This document shows positions 18,501 through 25,533 of a DNA stretch of 64,000 bases, piece by piece. The notes beneath the pieces were generated by a model, which had not been told where the DNA came from, did not search any database, and was given only the letters and a program-made list of their open reading frames with translations. The stretch is from Solirubrobacter deserti (lineage in GTDB: Bacteria; Actinomycetota; Thermoleophilia; Solirubrobacterales; Solirubrobacteraceae), in NCBI RefSeq assembly GCF_003344625.1, contig NZ_QPKJ02000002.1:248001-312000 (forward strand). Reading direction: 5' to 3'. How positions within the stretch are numbered: the stretch's first letter is position 1; each line of letters begins with the position of its first letter. Position numbers and translations under genes: made by a program.

Positions 18501-18843
18501 CGCCGCCGTGCCGCAAGTACTCGAACGCCTGCGCGACGGCGCCCGCGGGCGCGAGGCTGAGCTCGGCCAGCTCCGCGTCCGGCTCGGCCTCGCCGCCCAG
18601 CAGGATCAGCGCGATGCCGTTGCGCTCGGCCGTCTCGCGCAGGGCGGCCACGCCCTCCGGCCACGCGCGGCGGCCGCCGAGCAGCCGCACGACCACAACG
18701 CGGGCGCCGGCTGCGAACGACTCGACGTCCTCGAGCGTGCTCGGGTTCGCGCAGCGGACCTCGGGGAAGTCGTCATCGAGCTGCCGCAGCGCGTGCGCGG
18801 CGGCGAGGATCTCGGTGTCGGCCGTGGTCAAAAGACGGAGCAC
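15499..18843 (-). CDS. cobN: Cobaltochelatase large subunit CobN
   Basis: 1114 aa, close to full family length. It inserts Co into hydrogenobyrinic acid a,c-diamide with ATP. Family segments seen: [52 protein letters not shown]-like text near the middle, [38 protein letters not shown]. The GTG at 18843 is supported by a strong AGGAGG six nt upstream and by the family N-terminus ([12 protein letters not shown]); it overlaps the cobQ stop by 16 bp. The much longer frame upstream is antisense shadow. Confidence 0.94.
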   Translation of the reverse strand: [1114 protein letters not shown]

Positions 18844-20285
18844 GCGGCGCCTCCTGGCGGGATGGTGGGGAGCCCTTCCGGGGCGCCTCGCTGGATCAGG
18901 TCGGTGAGTGCGGCGGGGTCGACGTTCGCGCCGAACCAGTCGGCGAGACGGTCGAGGTGGGCCTCGCGGACGTCCTTGAACGCGCGCGTGCCCGGGGTCC
19001 AGTCGCGGCCCGTCCGGTCCGCCACCCAGCTGAGCAGCTTGCGGCGGACCTCGTCGCCTTCGAGCAGGCCGTGCCAGGCGGTGCCGAGCACGTCTTCGCG
19101 TTGGATGAGCGGCTCGGCGCGGTCGACGCGGCCGTGGCGGATCTCGTAGCCGGTGGCGGGGACGCCCAGGACGGTGCCGCTCACCTGCCGCAGCAGCTTC
19201 TCGGGCGCGAACGTCGTGTTCACGTCCAGCAGCCGCAGGCCGGTCGCGCTCTCGTCGCTCTCGACGCCGTCCTCGATCCGGTCGCCAAGCATCTGGTAGC
19301 CGCCGCAGATGCCGAGGATCGGGCCACGGCGCCGGAGCAGCGCCTGGTCCAGCCCGTCGGCGCGCAGGCGCTTGAGGTCCTCGACGGTGGCCTTCGTCCC
19401 GGGCAGGACCACGAGGTCGGCGCGCTCGACGTCGGCGGGCGAGCGCGTGTAGCGGACGCTGACGCCCGGCTCGGCCGCGAGCGCGTCGACGTCGGTAAAG
19501 TTGCTCATCCAGCGCAGCCGGATGACGGCGACGTCGAGCGTCCCGGGCGTGGTGTGGTCCTGCCGCAGCGCGAGCGAGTCCTCGGCATCGATGAACGGGC
19601 CGTCGAGCCAGGGCAGGACGCCGAGCGTGTCCCGTCCCGTGAGGTTCTTGAGCATGTCCAGGCCAGGCGCGAGGATGCTCGGGTCGCCGCGGAACTTGTT
19701 GATCAGGAAGCCCGCGATCAGCGCCTGGTCCTCGGGCTCGAGCAGCGCGAGCGTCCCGTAGAGGGACGGGAACACACCGCCGCGGTCGATGTCGCCGATC
19801 ACCAGGACGGGGAGGTCGGCGGCGCGGGCGAGGCCCATGTTGGCGAGGTCGCCTTCGCGCAGGTTGATCTCGGCGGGCGAGCCGGCTCCCTCGCAGACGA
19901 CGACGTCGAACCGGGAGCGCAGCTCGTTGAGCGCCTCGATCACGGGTTGCTTGAGCTCGTGCTTGAGCTCCTGGTAGGAGCGCGCCGTGGCGTCCGCGTA
20001 CGGCTTGCCCATGACGAGCACCTGCGACTTGCGGTTCCCGGACGGCTTGATCAGCACCGGGTTCATCGCGGCCTCGGGCTCGATCCCGCACGCCGCGGCC
20101 TGCATCGCCTGCGCCCGGCCGATCTCCGCGCCGCTGCGGGTGACGGTGCTGTTGAGCGACATGTTCTGCGCCTTGAACGGCGCGACGCGCACGCCCTGAC
20201 GGGTGAGCCAGCGGCACAGCGCCGCCACCACGACCGACTTGCCCGCGTCGGACGCCGTGCCCGTGATCAGGATCGCGCCCTTCAT
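18828..20285 (-). CDS. cobQ: Cobyric acid synthase CobQ
   Basis: 485 aa. N-terminal dethiobiotin-synthetase-like ATPase (ILITGTASDAGKS, VAPFKAQNMSLNSTVT, CEGAGSPAEINLREGDLANMG, GDIDRGGVFPSLYGT) and C-terminal glutamine amidotransferase (ILGICGGYQMLG nucleophile Cys, TAWHGLLEGD His). It amidates the remaining four side chains. ATG at 20285 overlaps the cbiB stop (ATGA). Confidence 0.95.
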   Translation of the reverse strand: MKGAILITGTASDAGKSVVVAALCRWLTRQGVRVAPFKAQNMSLNSTVTRSGAEIGRAQAMQAAACGIEPEAAMNPVLIKPSGNRKSQVLVMGKPYADATARSYQELKHELKQPVIEALNELRSRFDVVVCEGAGSPAEINLREGDLANMGLARAADLPVLVIGDIDRGGVFPSLYGTLALLEPEDQALIAGFLINKFRGDPSILAPGLDMLKNLTGRDTLGVLPWLDGPFIDAEDSLALRQDHTTPGTLDVAVIRLRWMSNFTDVDALAAEPGVSVRYTRSPADVERADLVVLPGTKATVEDLKRLRADGLDQALLRRRGPILGICGGYQMLGDRIEDGVESDESATGLRLLDVNTTFAPEKLLRQVSGTVLGVPATGYEIRHGRVDRAEPLIQREDVLGTAWHGLLEGDEVRRKLLSWVADRTGRDWTPGTRAFKDVREAHLDRLADWFGANVDPAALTDLIQRGAPEGLPTIPPGGAACSVF

Positions 20286-21160
20286 CGCCGCACCATCGCC
20301 AGGACGGCCGCGGCGAGCGAGATGATCCGCGCGAGCCGGATCGCCCGCCCGACGTCGGCCGGCCCGGGCGCGCGCCCGTCGCCGAGCCGCGGCCGGTGCT
20401 CGACGTGCCCCGCGTACGCCAGCGTCCCGCCGAGCGTGAGCCCGAGCGCGCCGGCGAACGCGGCCTCGATCACGCCCGCGTTGGGCGAGGGATGGAGCGC
20501 GGCCCTCTCCTTCCACACCGTTCGGGCCTCACGGTCGCCGAACACCACGGTCAGCGCGCCCGCGAGCCGCGCGGCGGGCCAGTTCGCGACGTCGTCGGCG
20601 CGCGCCGCGGCGGTCCCGAAGCGGGCGTAGCGCTCGTTGCGGCGGCCCACCATCGCGTCGAGCGTGTTCACCGCGCGGTACGCGAGCACGCCCGGCGCGC
20701 CCGCGGCGGCGCACCACAGCAGCGGCGCGATCACCGCGTCGACGGTGTTCTCGGCGACCGACTCGATGGCGGCCGCGCACAGCTCCGACGCGTCGAGCTG
20801 CTCAGGGTCGCGGCCGACCAGCGACCGGATGCGCACGCGCGCGGACTCGATCTCGCCGCGCTCGACCAGGTCGGCCACCGCCGCGGCCTCCCGCGCCAGC
20901 GAGCGACCGCCCAGCGCGACGTAGAGCGCGAGCCCACGCGCGAGCGAACGCGGCAGCACCCGCTCGAGCGCCGCGCCGACCAGCGCCGCGCCGCCGACGA
21001 GCACGCCGGCGTACATCACTCCCGCCGCGCGGGTCGGCCGGTACACGACGCGCTCGAACGCCGCGGCGGCCTGCCCGAAGCCGGCGACGGGATGCCAGCG
21101 GCGCGGGTCGCCGAACGCGGCGTCAGCGGCCACGCCCAGCGCGATCCCGGCCACGCTCAT
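20282..21160 (-). CDS. cbiB: Adenosylcobinamide-phosphate synthase CbiB (CobD of P. denitrificans naming)
   Basis: 292 aa polytopic membrane protein. GVAADAAFGDPRRWHPVAGFG, SLVGRDPEQLDASELCAAAIESVAENTVDAVIAPLLW, AYRAVNTLDAMVGRRNERY and the C-terminal HPSPNAGVIEAAFAGAL are CbiB hallmarks. It joins adenosylcobyric acid to aminopropanol phosphate supplied through the CobC half of the fusion at 2.3-3.9 kb. Coupled by ATGA to the phosphatase gene. Confidence 0.94.
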   Translation of the reverse strand: MSVAGIALGVAADAAFGDPRRWHPVAGFGQAAAAFERVVYRPTRAAGVMYAGVLVGGAALVGAALERVLPRSLARGLALYVALGGRSLAREAAAVADLVERGEIESARVRIRSLVGRDPEQLDASELCAAAIESVAENTVDAVIAPLLWCAAAGAPGVLAYRAVNTLDAMVGRRNERYARFGTAAARADDVANWPAARLAGALTVVFGDREARTVWKERAALHPSPNAGVIEAAFAGALGLTLGGTLAYAGHVEHRPRLGDGRAPGPADVGRAIRLARIISLAAAVLAMVRR

Positions 21161-21783
21161 ACGCCCACCTCGCCACGCGAGCGTTCACTGACTCGGGGTT
21201 TCGCCGGGTTGCTGAACGCTCGCGTGTCCTCGCGGTCGTTGACGCGGGTCACGGTCCAGCGGCCGTCGTGCGCGTGCAGCTCGGTGATGGCCAGCGGGGA
21301 GACGTCGATCCGCCAGAACGCGCTCGGCGGGGCGTCCAACGCGACGACGACCGCGGCCTTCACGACGCCGCCGTGGGTGATCGCGATCGCGGTGCCGTCC
21401 AACTCGGCCTGCGCCGCTAGCCACGCCCGCACCCGGGCGAGCAGCGCGCTCAGCGACTCGCCGCCGTGCGGCGCGGCGTCCGGGTCCGTCATCCACGCCC
21501 GCACGTCGTCCGGCGCCTCCGCGGCAATTTCGGCCAGCGGGCGGCCCGCCCAGGCGCCGAAGTCGCACTCGGCCAGCGCGGGCTCCACGGCGCTCACGGT
21601 CAGCCCCGCCGCGGTCTGGGCGGCGCGCCGGGCGGGCGACACGATCACCTCGCCGCGCGGCAGCCGTGCGGCCAAGCGCGAAGCGGCATCCACCCCTGCG
21701 GCATCCAGGTCCTCGTCCGCGCCGAACGCGGCGGCACGCACCGCGGCAGTCGAAGCGTGACGCACGAGCAGCAGCCGCCGCAT
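21157..21783 (-). CDS. Histidine phosphatase, CobC/alpha-ribazole phosphatase-like
   Basis: 208 aa, histidine phosphatase (phosphoglycerate-mutase-like) fold. Catalytic LLLVRHASTAAV (RHxS instead of the usual RHG/RHGE), SPARRAAQTA, ECDFGAWAGRPLAEI and ITHGGVVKA. In a B12 operon the likely role is dephosphorylating alpha-ribazole phosphate or the cobalamin phosphate. It is the first gene behind riboswitch 2. ATG at 21783 has AGGAGG about 12 nt upstream. Confidence 0.85.
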   Translation of the reverse strand: MRRLLLVRHASTAAVRAAAFGADEDLDAAGVDAASRLAARLPRGEVIVSPARRAAQTAAGLTVSAVEPALAECDFGAWAGRPLAEIAAEAPDDVRAWMTDPDAAPHGGESLSALLARVRAWLAAQAELDGTAIAITHGGVVKAAVVVALDAPPSAFWRIDVSPLAITELHAHDGRWTVTRVNDREDTRAFSNPAKPRVSERSRGEVGV

Positions 21784-21799
21784 ATGACCAACAGACCTC

Positions 21800-21935
21800 C
21801 TCGGGATGACGCGTCCCGTCGGTGGGGGACCCGCGAAAGGGACGGCGTTCTGGCTCCCGGGAATTGGCTTCCCGGTCACAGTGGCGCGACCGCGCCGGAC
21901 TCTCACCGGCTTCCCCGCACCCTCGCGGCTGACGG
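21800..21935 (-). promoter_or_regulatory. Cobalamin riboswitch leading the main cob operon
   Basis: On the minus strand: GGGGAAGCCGGTGAGAGTCC, CGGCGCGGTC, B12 box core GCGCCACTGTGACC, then GGGAAGCC and GGGAGCCAGA. The aptamer core is nearly identical to the one at 1.5 kb. Downstream, CGGGACGCGTCATCCCG can pair and ends directly at the AGGAGG of the phosphatase gene, suggesting occlusion of that ribosome binding site. It would control about 20 coupled genes. Confidence 0.93.
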
Positions 21936-21939
21936 CCCG

Positions 21940-21947
21940 AGCATACT
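21940..21947. promoter_or_regulatory. Overlapping divergent -10 boxes of the cob operon and cobT
   Basis: The octamer AGCATACT contains TATGCT on the minus strand (21945-21940), a TANNNT -10 about 7 nt before the riboswitch, and CATACT on the plus strand (21942-21947), which ends 8 nt before the cobT GTG. No good -35 hexamers are seen. If both are used, polymerases of the two promoters exclude each other. Inference from sequence only. Confidence 0.4.
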
Positions 21948-21955
21948 GCGCAGCC

Positions 21956-22975
21956 GTGAACGTCGAGATCCAACCCGTCAGCGAAACCGCGATCGCCGCC
22001 GCCCGCGAGCGTCAGTCCCAGCTCGTCAAACCGCCCGGCAGCCTGGGCCGGCTGGAGGAGCTCGCGCTCTGGCTCGCCGGCGTCACCGGTGAGGAGCGGC
22101 CCAAGGTGCGTGCGCGGATCGTCGTCGCGGCGGCCGACCACGGCGTCGCGGCCGAGGGCGTCAGCGCGTTCCCGCCCGAGGTCACCGCCCAGATGCTCGC
22201 GACGTTCCTCTCCGGCGGCGGCGCCGTGTCCACGCTGGCCCGCGAGACGCAAGCGGATCTGGTCTGCGTCGACGCCGGGGTGAACGCGAGCACGACCCAC
22301 CTCGACGTCGTCCACACCGGCCTGAAGCCGAGCGCGAACCTCGCCAATGAGCCCGCGCTCAGCCAGGACGACGTCCGCCACGCCATCAAGGTCGGCATGA
22401 AGCTCGCCGCCACCGCGCACAACGACGGCCTCACGATCCTCGCCGGCGGCGAGATGGGCATCGGCAACACGACGCCCGCGACCGCCCTCGCCTGCTGGCT
22501 GACCGGGGGCGATCCGGCCGAGCTGACCGGGCCCGGCACGGGCCTGGACCCCGAGGGCGTGCAGCGCAAGGCCGAGGTGGTGCGGCGCGCGCTCGCCCGC
22601 GACGAGTCCAGGACCGCCCTCGCTGCCCTCGCCTCCCTGGGCGGCGGCGAGATCGCCCTGCTCACCGGGCTCGCGCTCGGCGCGGGCCGCTACGGGCTCG
22701 GCTACGTGTGCGACGGCGTGATCGCCACCGCCGCCGCGGCGGTCGCCGCCGCGATCGCGCCCGACCTCAAGCCGCGCCTGGTGGCCGGCCACCGCTCGCC
22801 CGAGCCGGCGCACACGAAGCTGCTCGCCCATCTGGATTTGAACCCGATCCTCGACCTGCAGATGCGCCTCGGCGAGGCCAGCGGCGCCGCGGCCGCGCTC
22901 GCCATCCTCAAGCTCGCCGCCGCCGCCCACGACGGCATGCACACGTTCGCCGAAGCCGGAGTCTCCACGGGATGA
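21956..22975 (+). CDS. cobT: Nicotinate-nucleotide-dimethylbenzimidazole phosphoribosyltransferase CobT
   Basis: 339 aa. LVKPPGSLGRLEELALWLAG, ADHGVAAEGVSAFPPEVT, GEMGIGNTTPATAL, the DGVIATAA motif and the C-terminal HTFAEAGVS with the catalytic Glu are diagnostic. It makes alpha-ribazole phosphate, the lower-ligand nucleotide. GTG at 21956 is the family start; the longer upstream frame is riboswitch antisense. Divergent from the cob operon with no leader of its own, hence probably not under riboswitch control. Confidence 0.94.
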   Translation: MNVEIQPVSETAIAAARERQSQLVKPPGSLGRLEELALWLAGVTGEERPKVRARIVVAAADHGVAAEGVSAFPPEVTAQMLATFLSGGGAVSTLARETQADLVCVDAGVNASTTHLDVVHTGLKPSANLANEPALSQDDVRHAIKVGMKLAATAHNDGLTILAGGEMGIGNTTPATALACWLTGGDPAELTGPGTGLDPEGVQRKAEVVRRALARDESRTALAALASLGGGEIALLTGLALGAGRYGLGYVCDGVIATAAAAVAAAIAPDLKPRLVAGHRSPEPAHTKLLAHLDLNPILDLQMRLGEASGAAAALAILKLAAAAHDGMHTFAEAGVSTG

Positions 22976-23208
22976 TCAGCACTTCAGCCGACATCATCGA
23001 GCGCATCTACGCGTCCGGCGACACGATCCCGGTGAGCGAGCTGGACCCCGCGTTCTTCGACCTCTCCAGCGGCGTCGCCGGCGAGATCGTCCAGGCATTG
23101 GCGAACTACCGGCTGACCGCGACGATCGTCGGCGAGCTGCCACCGCACAGCACCCACTTCGCCGACTTCGCCCGCGAGGTCCCACAGCTCACGTTCCGTC
23201 CGGCATAG
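22972..23208 (+). CDS. Short DUF4180-like protein
   Basis: 78 aa, ATG at 22972 overlapping the cobT stop (ATGA). The core FFDLSSGVAGEIVQALANYRLTATIVGE matches the DUF4180 signature (FFDL-TGLAGEI-QK-NYR-ILG). The family is usually near 115 residues; here both ends are shorter. The 3' end overlaps the convergent TetR gene by 20 bp. Function unknown in the family. Position after cobT is probably incidental. Confidence 0.6.
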   Translation: MISTSADIIERIYASGDTIPVSELDPAFFDLSSGVAGEIVQALANYRLTATIVGELPPHSTHFADFAREVPQLTFRPA

Positions 23209-23782
23209 CGTCGCGCCACGGCCGCTCGATGTCCGCCGGCGCCAGCGGGCGGCCCGGCAACGGCGGCGCGTCGACCAGCGCCAGCGCCTGCAGCACGAGC
23301 TCCAGGTAGCGCTCGTCCATCCCGGCCAGCCCTGCGACGAGCAGGCTGAGGTCGGCGCCGCTGACGTCCGCGCGCATCGTGCCCGCCGCGACCGCCCGGT
23401 CCACGAGCGCCTGCACCGCCTCGTTGCCTTCGCGCGCGAGCACGAACTGTGCCTCGACCGGCTCGAACATCCCGAGCAGGCTCGACAGCTGGGTCGTGCC
23501 CGAGCTCCGATACCAGCGCAGGAACCCGGCGATCGCCTCGAACGGGTCGGCGGCGCCGGCGGCGGCCAGCGCGGCGTCGCGGATGCGCTCCATGCCGTCC
23601 TCGCAGACTCGGGCGAGCAGCTCCTCCTTGGACCGGTAGCGGCGGTAGAGCGTCGCCTGCCCGACGCCCGCGCGCCGCGCCACGGCCGACATCGGCGCCG
23701 CCGGATCGCGCGCGTAGACCTCCAGCGCCGCCTGCAGCACGCGCTCGTCGTTGCGCCGCGCTTCAGCCTCACGACCTCGCAT
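23189..23782 (-). CDS. TetR/AcrR family transcriptional regulator
   Basis: 197 aa. N-terminal HTH (residues ~15-60: VLQAALEVYARDPAAPMSAVARRAGVGQATLYRRYRSKEEL-type, shown here by the AGVGQATLYRRYRSKEELL motif). C-terminal ligand domain is variable. It is divergent from an oxidoreductase pair, and two palindromes sharing CGGAC/GTCCG lie in the 66-bp gap, so it very likely represses both itself and the oxidoreductases. Ligand unknown. Confidence 0.9.
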   Translation of the reverse strand: MRGREAEARRNDERVLQAALEVYARDPAAPMSAVARRAGVGQATLYRRYRSKEELLARVCEDGMERIRDAALAAAGAADPFEAIAGFLRWYRSSGTTQLSSLLGMFEPVEAQFVLAREGNEAVQALVDRAVAAGTMRADVSGADLSLLVAGLAGMDERYLELVLQALALVDAPPLPGRPLAPADIERPWRDAMPDGT

Positions 23783-23785
23783 GAA

Positions 23786-23802
23786 CGGACAATCCTAGTC
23801 CG
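23786..23802. promoter_or_regulatory. Putative TetR operator O1
   Basis: CGGAC-AATCCTA-GTCCG, 5-bp arms around a 7-bp spacer, beginning 4 bp upstream of the TetR start codon. It shares arms and spacer length with the site at 23816. Confidence 0.7.
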
Positions 23803-23815
23803 ATCAGCTACGGTG

Positions 23816-23836
23816 AACGGACAAATCGAGTCCGTT
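23816..23836. promoter_or_regulatory. Putative TetR operator O2
   Basis: AACGGAC-AAATCGA-GTCCGTT, perfect 7-bp arms around a 7-bp spacer. Its centre is 32 bp (about three helical turns) from O1 and 23 bp before the oxidoreductase ATG, placing it over the likely promoter or ribosome binding site. Confidence 0.75.
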
Positions 23837-23848
23837 AGGAGCTGAGCC

Positions 23849-24757
23849 ATGCGCGCCATCGAGGTCACCCGCTTCGGACCGCCCGAGGTCCTGGAGCCCA
23901 GGCAGCGGCCCGAGCCGACGCCAACCGAGGGCGAGGTCCTGATCGAGGTCGAACTGGCCGAGGTGCTGTTCCTGGACACGCAGCTCCGCGCCGGTTGGGG
24001 ACGGGACTTCTTCGCGGTCGAGCCGCCGTTCGTGCCGGGTGTCGGCGTGGCGGGAACCATCGACGGCCGCCGCGTGATCGCCGGCACCTCGCGCTCCGGC
24101 GCGTACAGCGGCGGTGGGTACGCGGAGCTCGCCGCCGCGCCCGCCGACATGGTGTTCGACGTCCCCGCCGGGGTCAGGAGCGCCGACGCGCTCGCCGCCC
24201 TGCACGACGGCATGATGGCCTTCAGCCGTCTCGGACACACGCCGGTCCGGCCGGGCGACCGCGCGCTCGTGACCGCGGCGGCCGGCGGGATCGGCGTCTG
24301 GCTCGTGCCGCTGCTGCGCGCCGCCGGCGCCACCGTGATCGCCGCCGCCCGCGGTGCCGAGAAGCTCGAGCTGGCTCGGTCCCGCGGTGCCCACACGACC
24401 GTCGACTACTCGGAGCCCGGCTGGACGGACGGGCTCGGCGAGCTGGACATCGTCTTCGACGGCGCGGGCGGCGACCCCGGCACCGCCGCGCTCGCGATCA
24501 CCGCCTCGGGCGGGCGCTTCCACGCCTATGGCGCGGCCAGCGGCGACTTTCCCGCCCGCCGGGACGACGTCGAGTTCTTCGGCATCGAGACGCCGGTCGA
24601 CTGGCGTGCGGCCACCACGCGCGCGCTGCACGCGCTCGCCGAGCGTGAGGTCGAGCCCGTGATCGGCCAGTCCGTCCCACTCGAGGACGCGGCCGCGGCC
24701 CACGCCGCGATCGCCGACCGCAGCGTGCTCGGCAAGACGCTGCTGGAGGTCCGATGA
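23849..24757 (+). CDS. Zinc-independent quinone oxidoreductase-like MDR-family NADPH dehydrogenase
   Basis: 302 aa. GroES-like N-terminal domain (MRAIEVTRFGPPEVLE) and Rossmann domain with VTAAAGGIGVWLVPLLRAAGATVIAAAR (AAxGGxG NADP motif). The structural-zinc cysteines of classical alcohol dehydrogenases are absent, as in quinone oxidoreductases/zeta-crystallins. A GGAG Shine-Dalgarno is 8 nt upstream. Divergent from TetR and coupled by ATGA to the next gene. Substrate unknown; a reactive electrophile or quinone is an inference. Confidence 0.85.
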   Translation: MRAIEVTRFGPPEVLEPRQRPEPTPTEGEVLIEVELAEVLFLDTQLRAGWGRDFFAVEPPFVPGVGVAGTIDGRRVIAGTSRSGAYSGGGYAELAAAPADMVFDVPAGVRSADALAALHDGMMAFSRLGHTPVRPGDRALVTAAAGGIGVWLVPLLRAAGATVIAAARGAEKLELARSRGAHTTVDYSEPGWTDGLGELDIVFDGAGGDPGTAALAITASGGRFHAYGAASGDFPARRDDVEFFGIETPVDWRAATTRALHALAEREVEPVIGQSVPLEDAAAAHAAIADRSVLGKTLLEVR

Positions 24758-25491
24758 AGATCCTCGTCGTCGGCTCCGGCGGCACGGTCGGTCGCGCGCT
24801 GGTCCCGCTGCTGCACGAGCACGACGTCGTCCGCTTCCAGGGCGACATCCGGGACGCCGAGTTCGTCTCCGCCGACGCCGTCTTCCTGCTGTGGCCGTTC
24901 TTCACGCCCGACGGCGCCGACGCGGTGATCGACGCGCTCGCGACCCGCACCGGCCACGTCGTCTACCTCTCGTCCGAGTCGGCGACCCCCGCATCGGTGT
25001 GGGGCGAGATCGAGGCACGCATCCGGGCCACGCGCCTGGAGTGGACGTTCCTGCGCCCGACCGGCTTCGCCAAGAACACGTTGATCTGGGCCGACCAGAT
25101 CCGTTCCGGCGTCGTGCGGTGGCCGTTCGGCCAGGCCGCCCGCTCGCTGATCGACGAGCGCGACCTCGCCGCCGTCGCCGCCCGCGCGCTCACCGAGCGC
25201 CACGCCGGCGCGACGCACGTCATCACCGGCCCGGAAGCCGTCAGGCAGGCGGAGCAGGTCCGCCTCATCGGCGAGGCCATCGGCATGCCCGTGCGCTGGG
25301 AGGAGCAGCCGCGCGACGCTGCCCGTGACGCCCTGGTGCCCGTCTTCGGCGACGCCACCGACGCCGCGCTGGACACGTGGGAGCGCTTCATCGCGCAGCC
25401 GGAGACCGTCACCGACACCGTGCTGACCGTCACGGGTCGCCCGGCCGGCTCATTTCGTGCCTGGGCGCGCGACAACGCGGACGCCTTCTGA
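24754..25491 (+). CDS. NmrA-like NAD(P)-binding protein
   Basis: 245 aa short atypical SDR. N-terminal ILVVGSGGTVGRALVPLL is a GxxGxxG nucleotide motif; VVYLSSESATP and FLRPTGFAKNTL match NmrA/azoreductase-like members, and the C-terminal half has the LIDERDLAAVAARAL segment. Such proteins reduce or sense NADPH-linked substrates. Translationally coupled to the MDR enzyme, so both respond to the TetR regulator. Confidence 0.82.
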   Translation: MKILVVGSGGTVGRALVPLLHEHDVVRFQGDIRDAEFVSADAVFLLWPFFTPDGADAVIDALATRTGHVVYLSSESATPASVWGEIEARIRATRLEWTFLRPTGFAKNTLIWADQIRSGVVRWPFGQAARSLIDERDLAAVAARALTERHAGATHVITGPEAVRQAEQVRLIGEAIGMPVRWEEQPRDAARDALVPVFGDATDAALDTWERFIAQPETVTDTVLTVTGRPAGSFRAWARDNADAF

Positions 25492-25533
25492 GACAGTCCG
25501 CGCCGGAGGAGGCCACAACTCCCGGGGGGACAC

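Noticed and set aside
15499..20217. Very long open frame extending 1374 bp upstream of cobN
   Set aside because: The extra part is antisense-frame shadow of cobQ: no cobN-like motifs, Arg/Ala/Pro-rich composition. The cobN start at 18843 has a strong Shine-Dalgarno.
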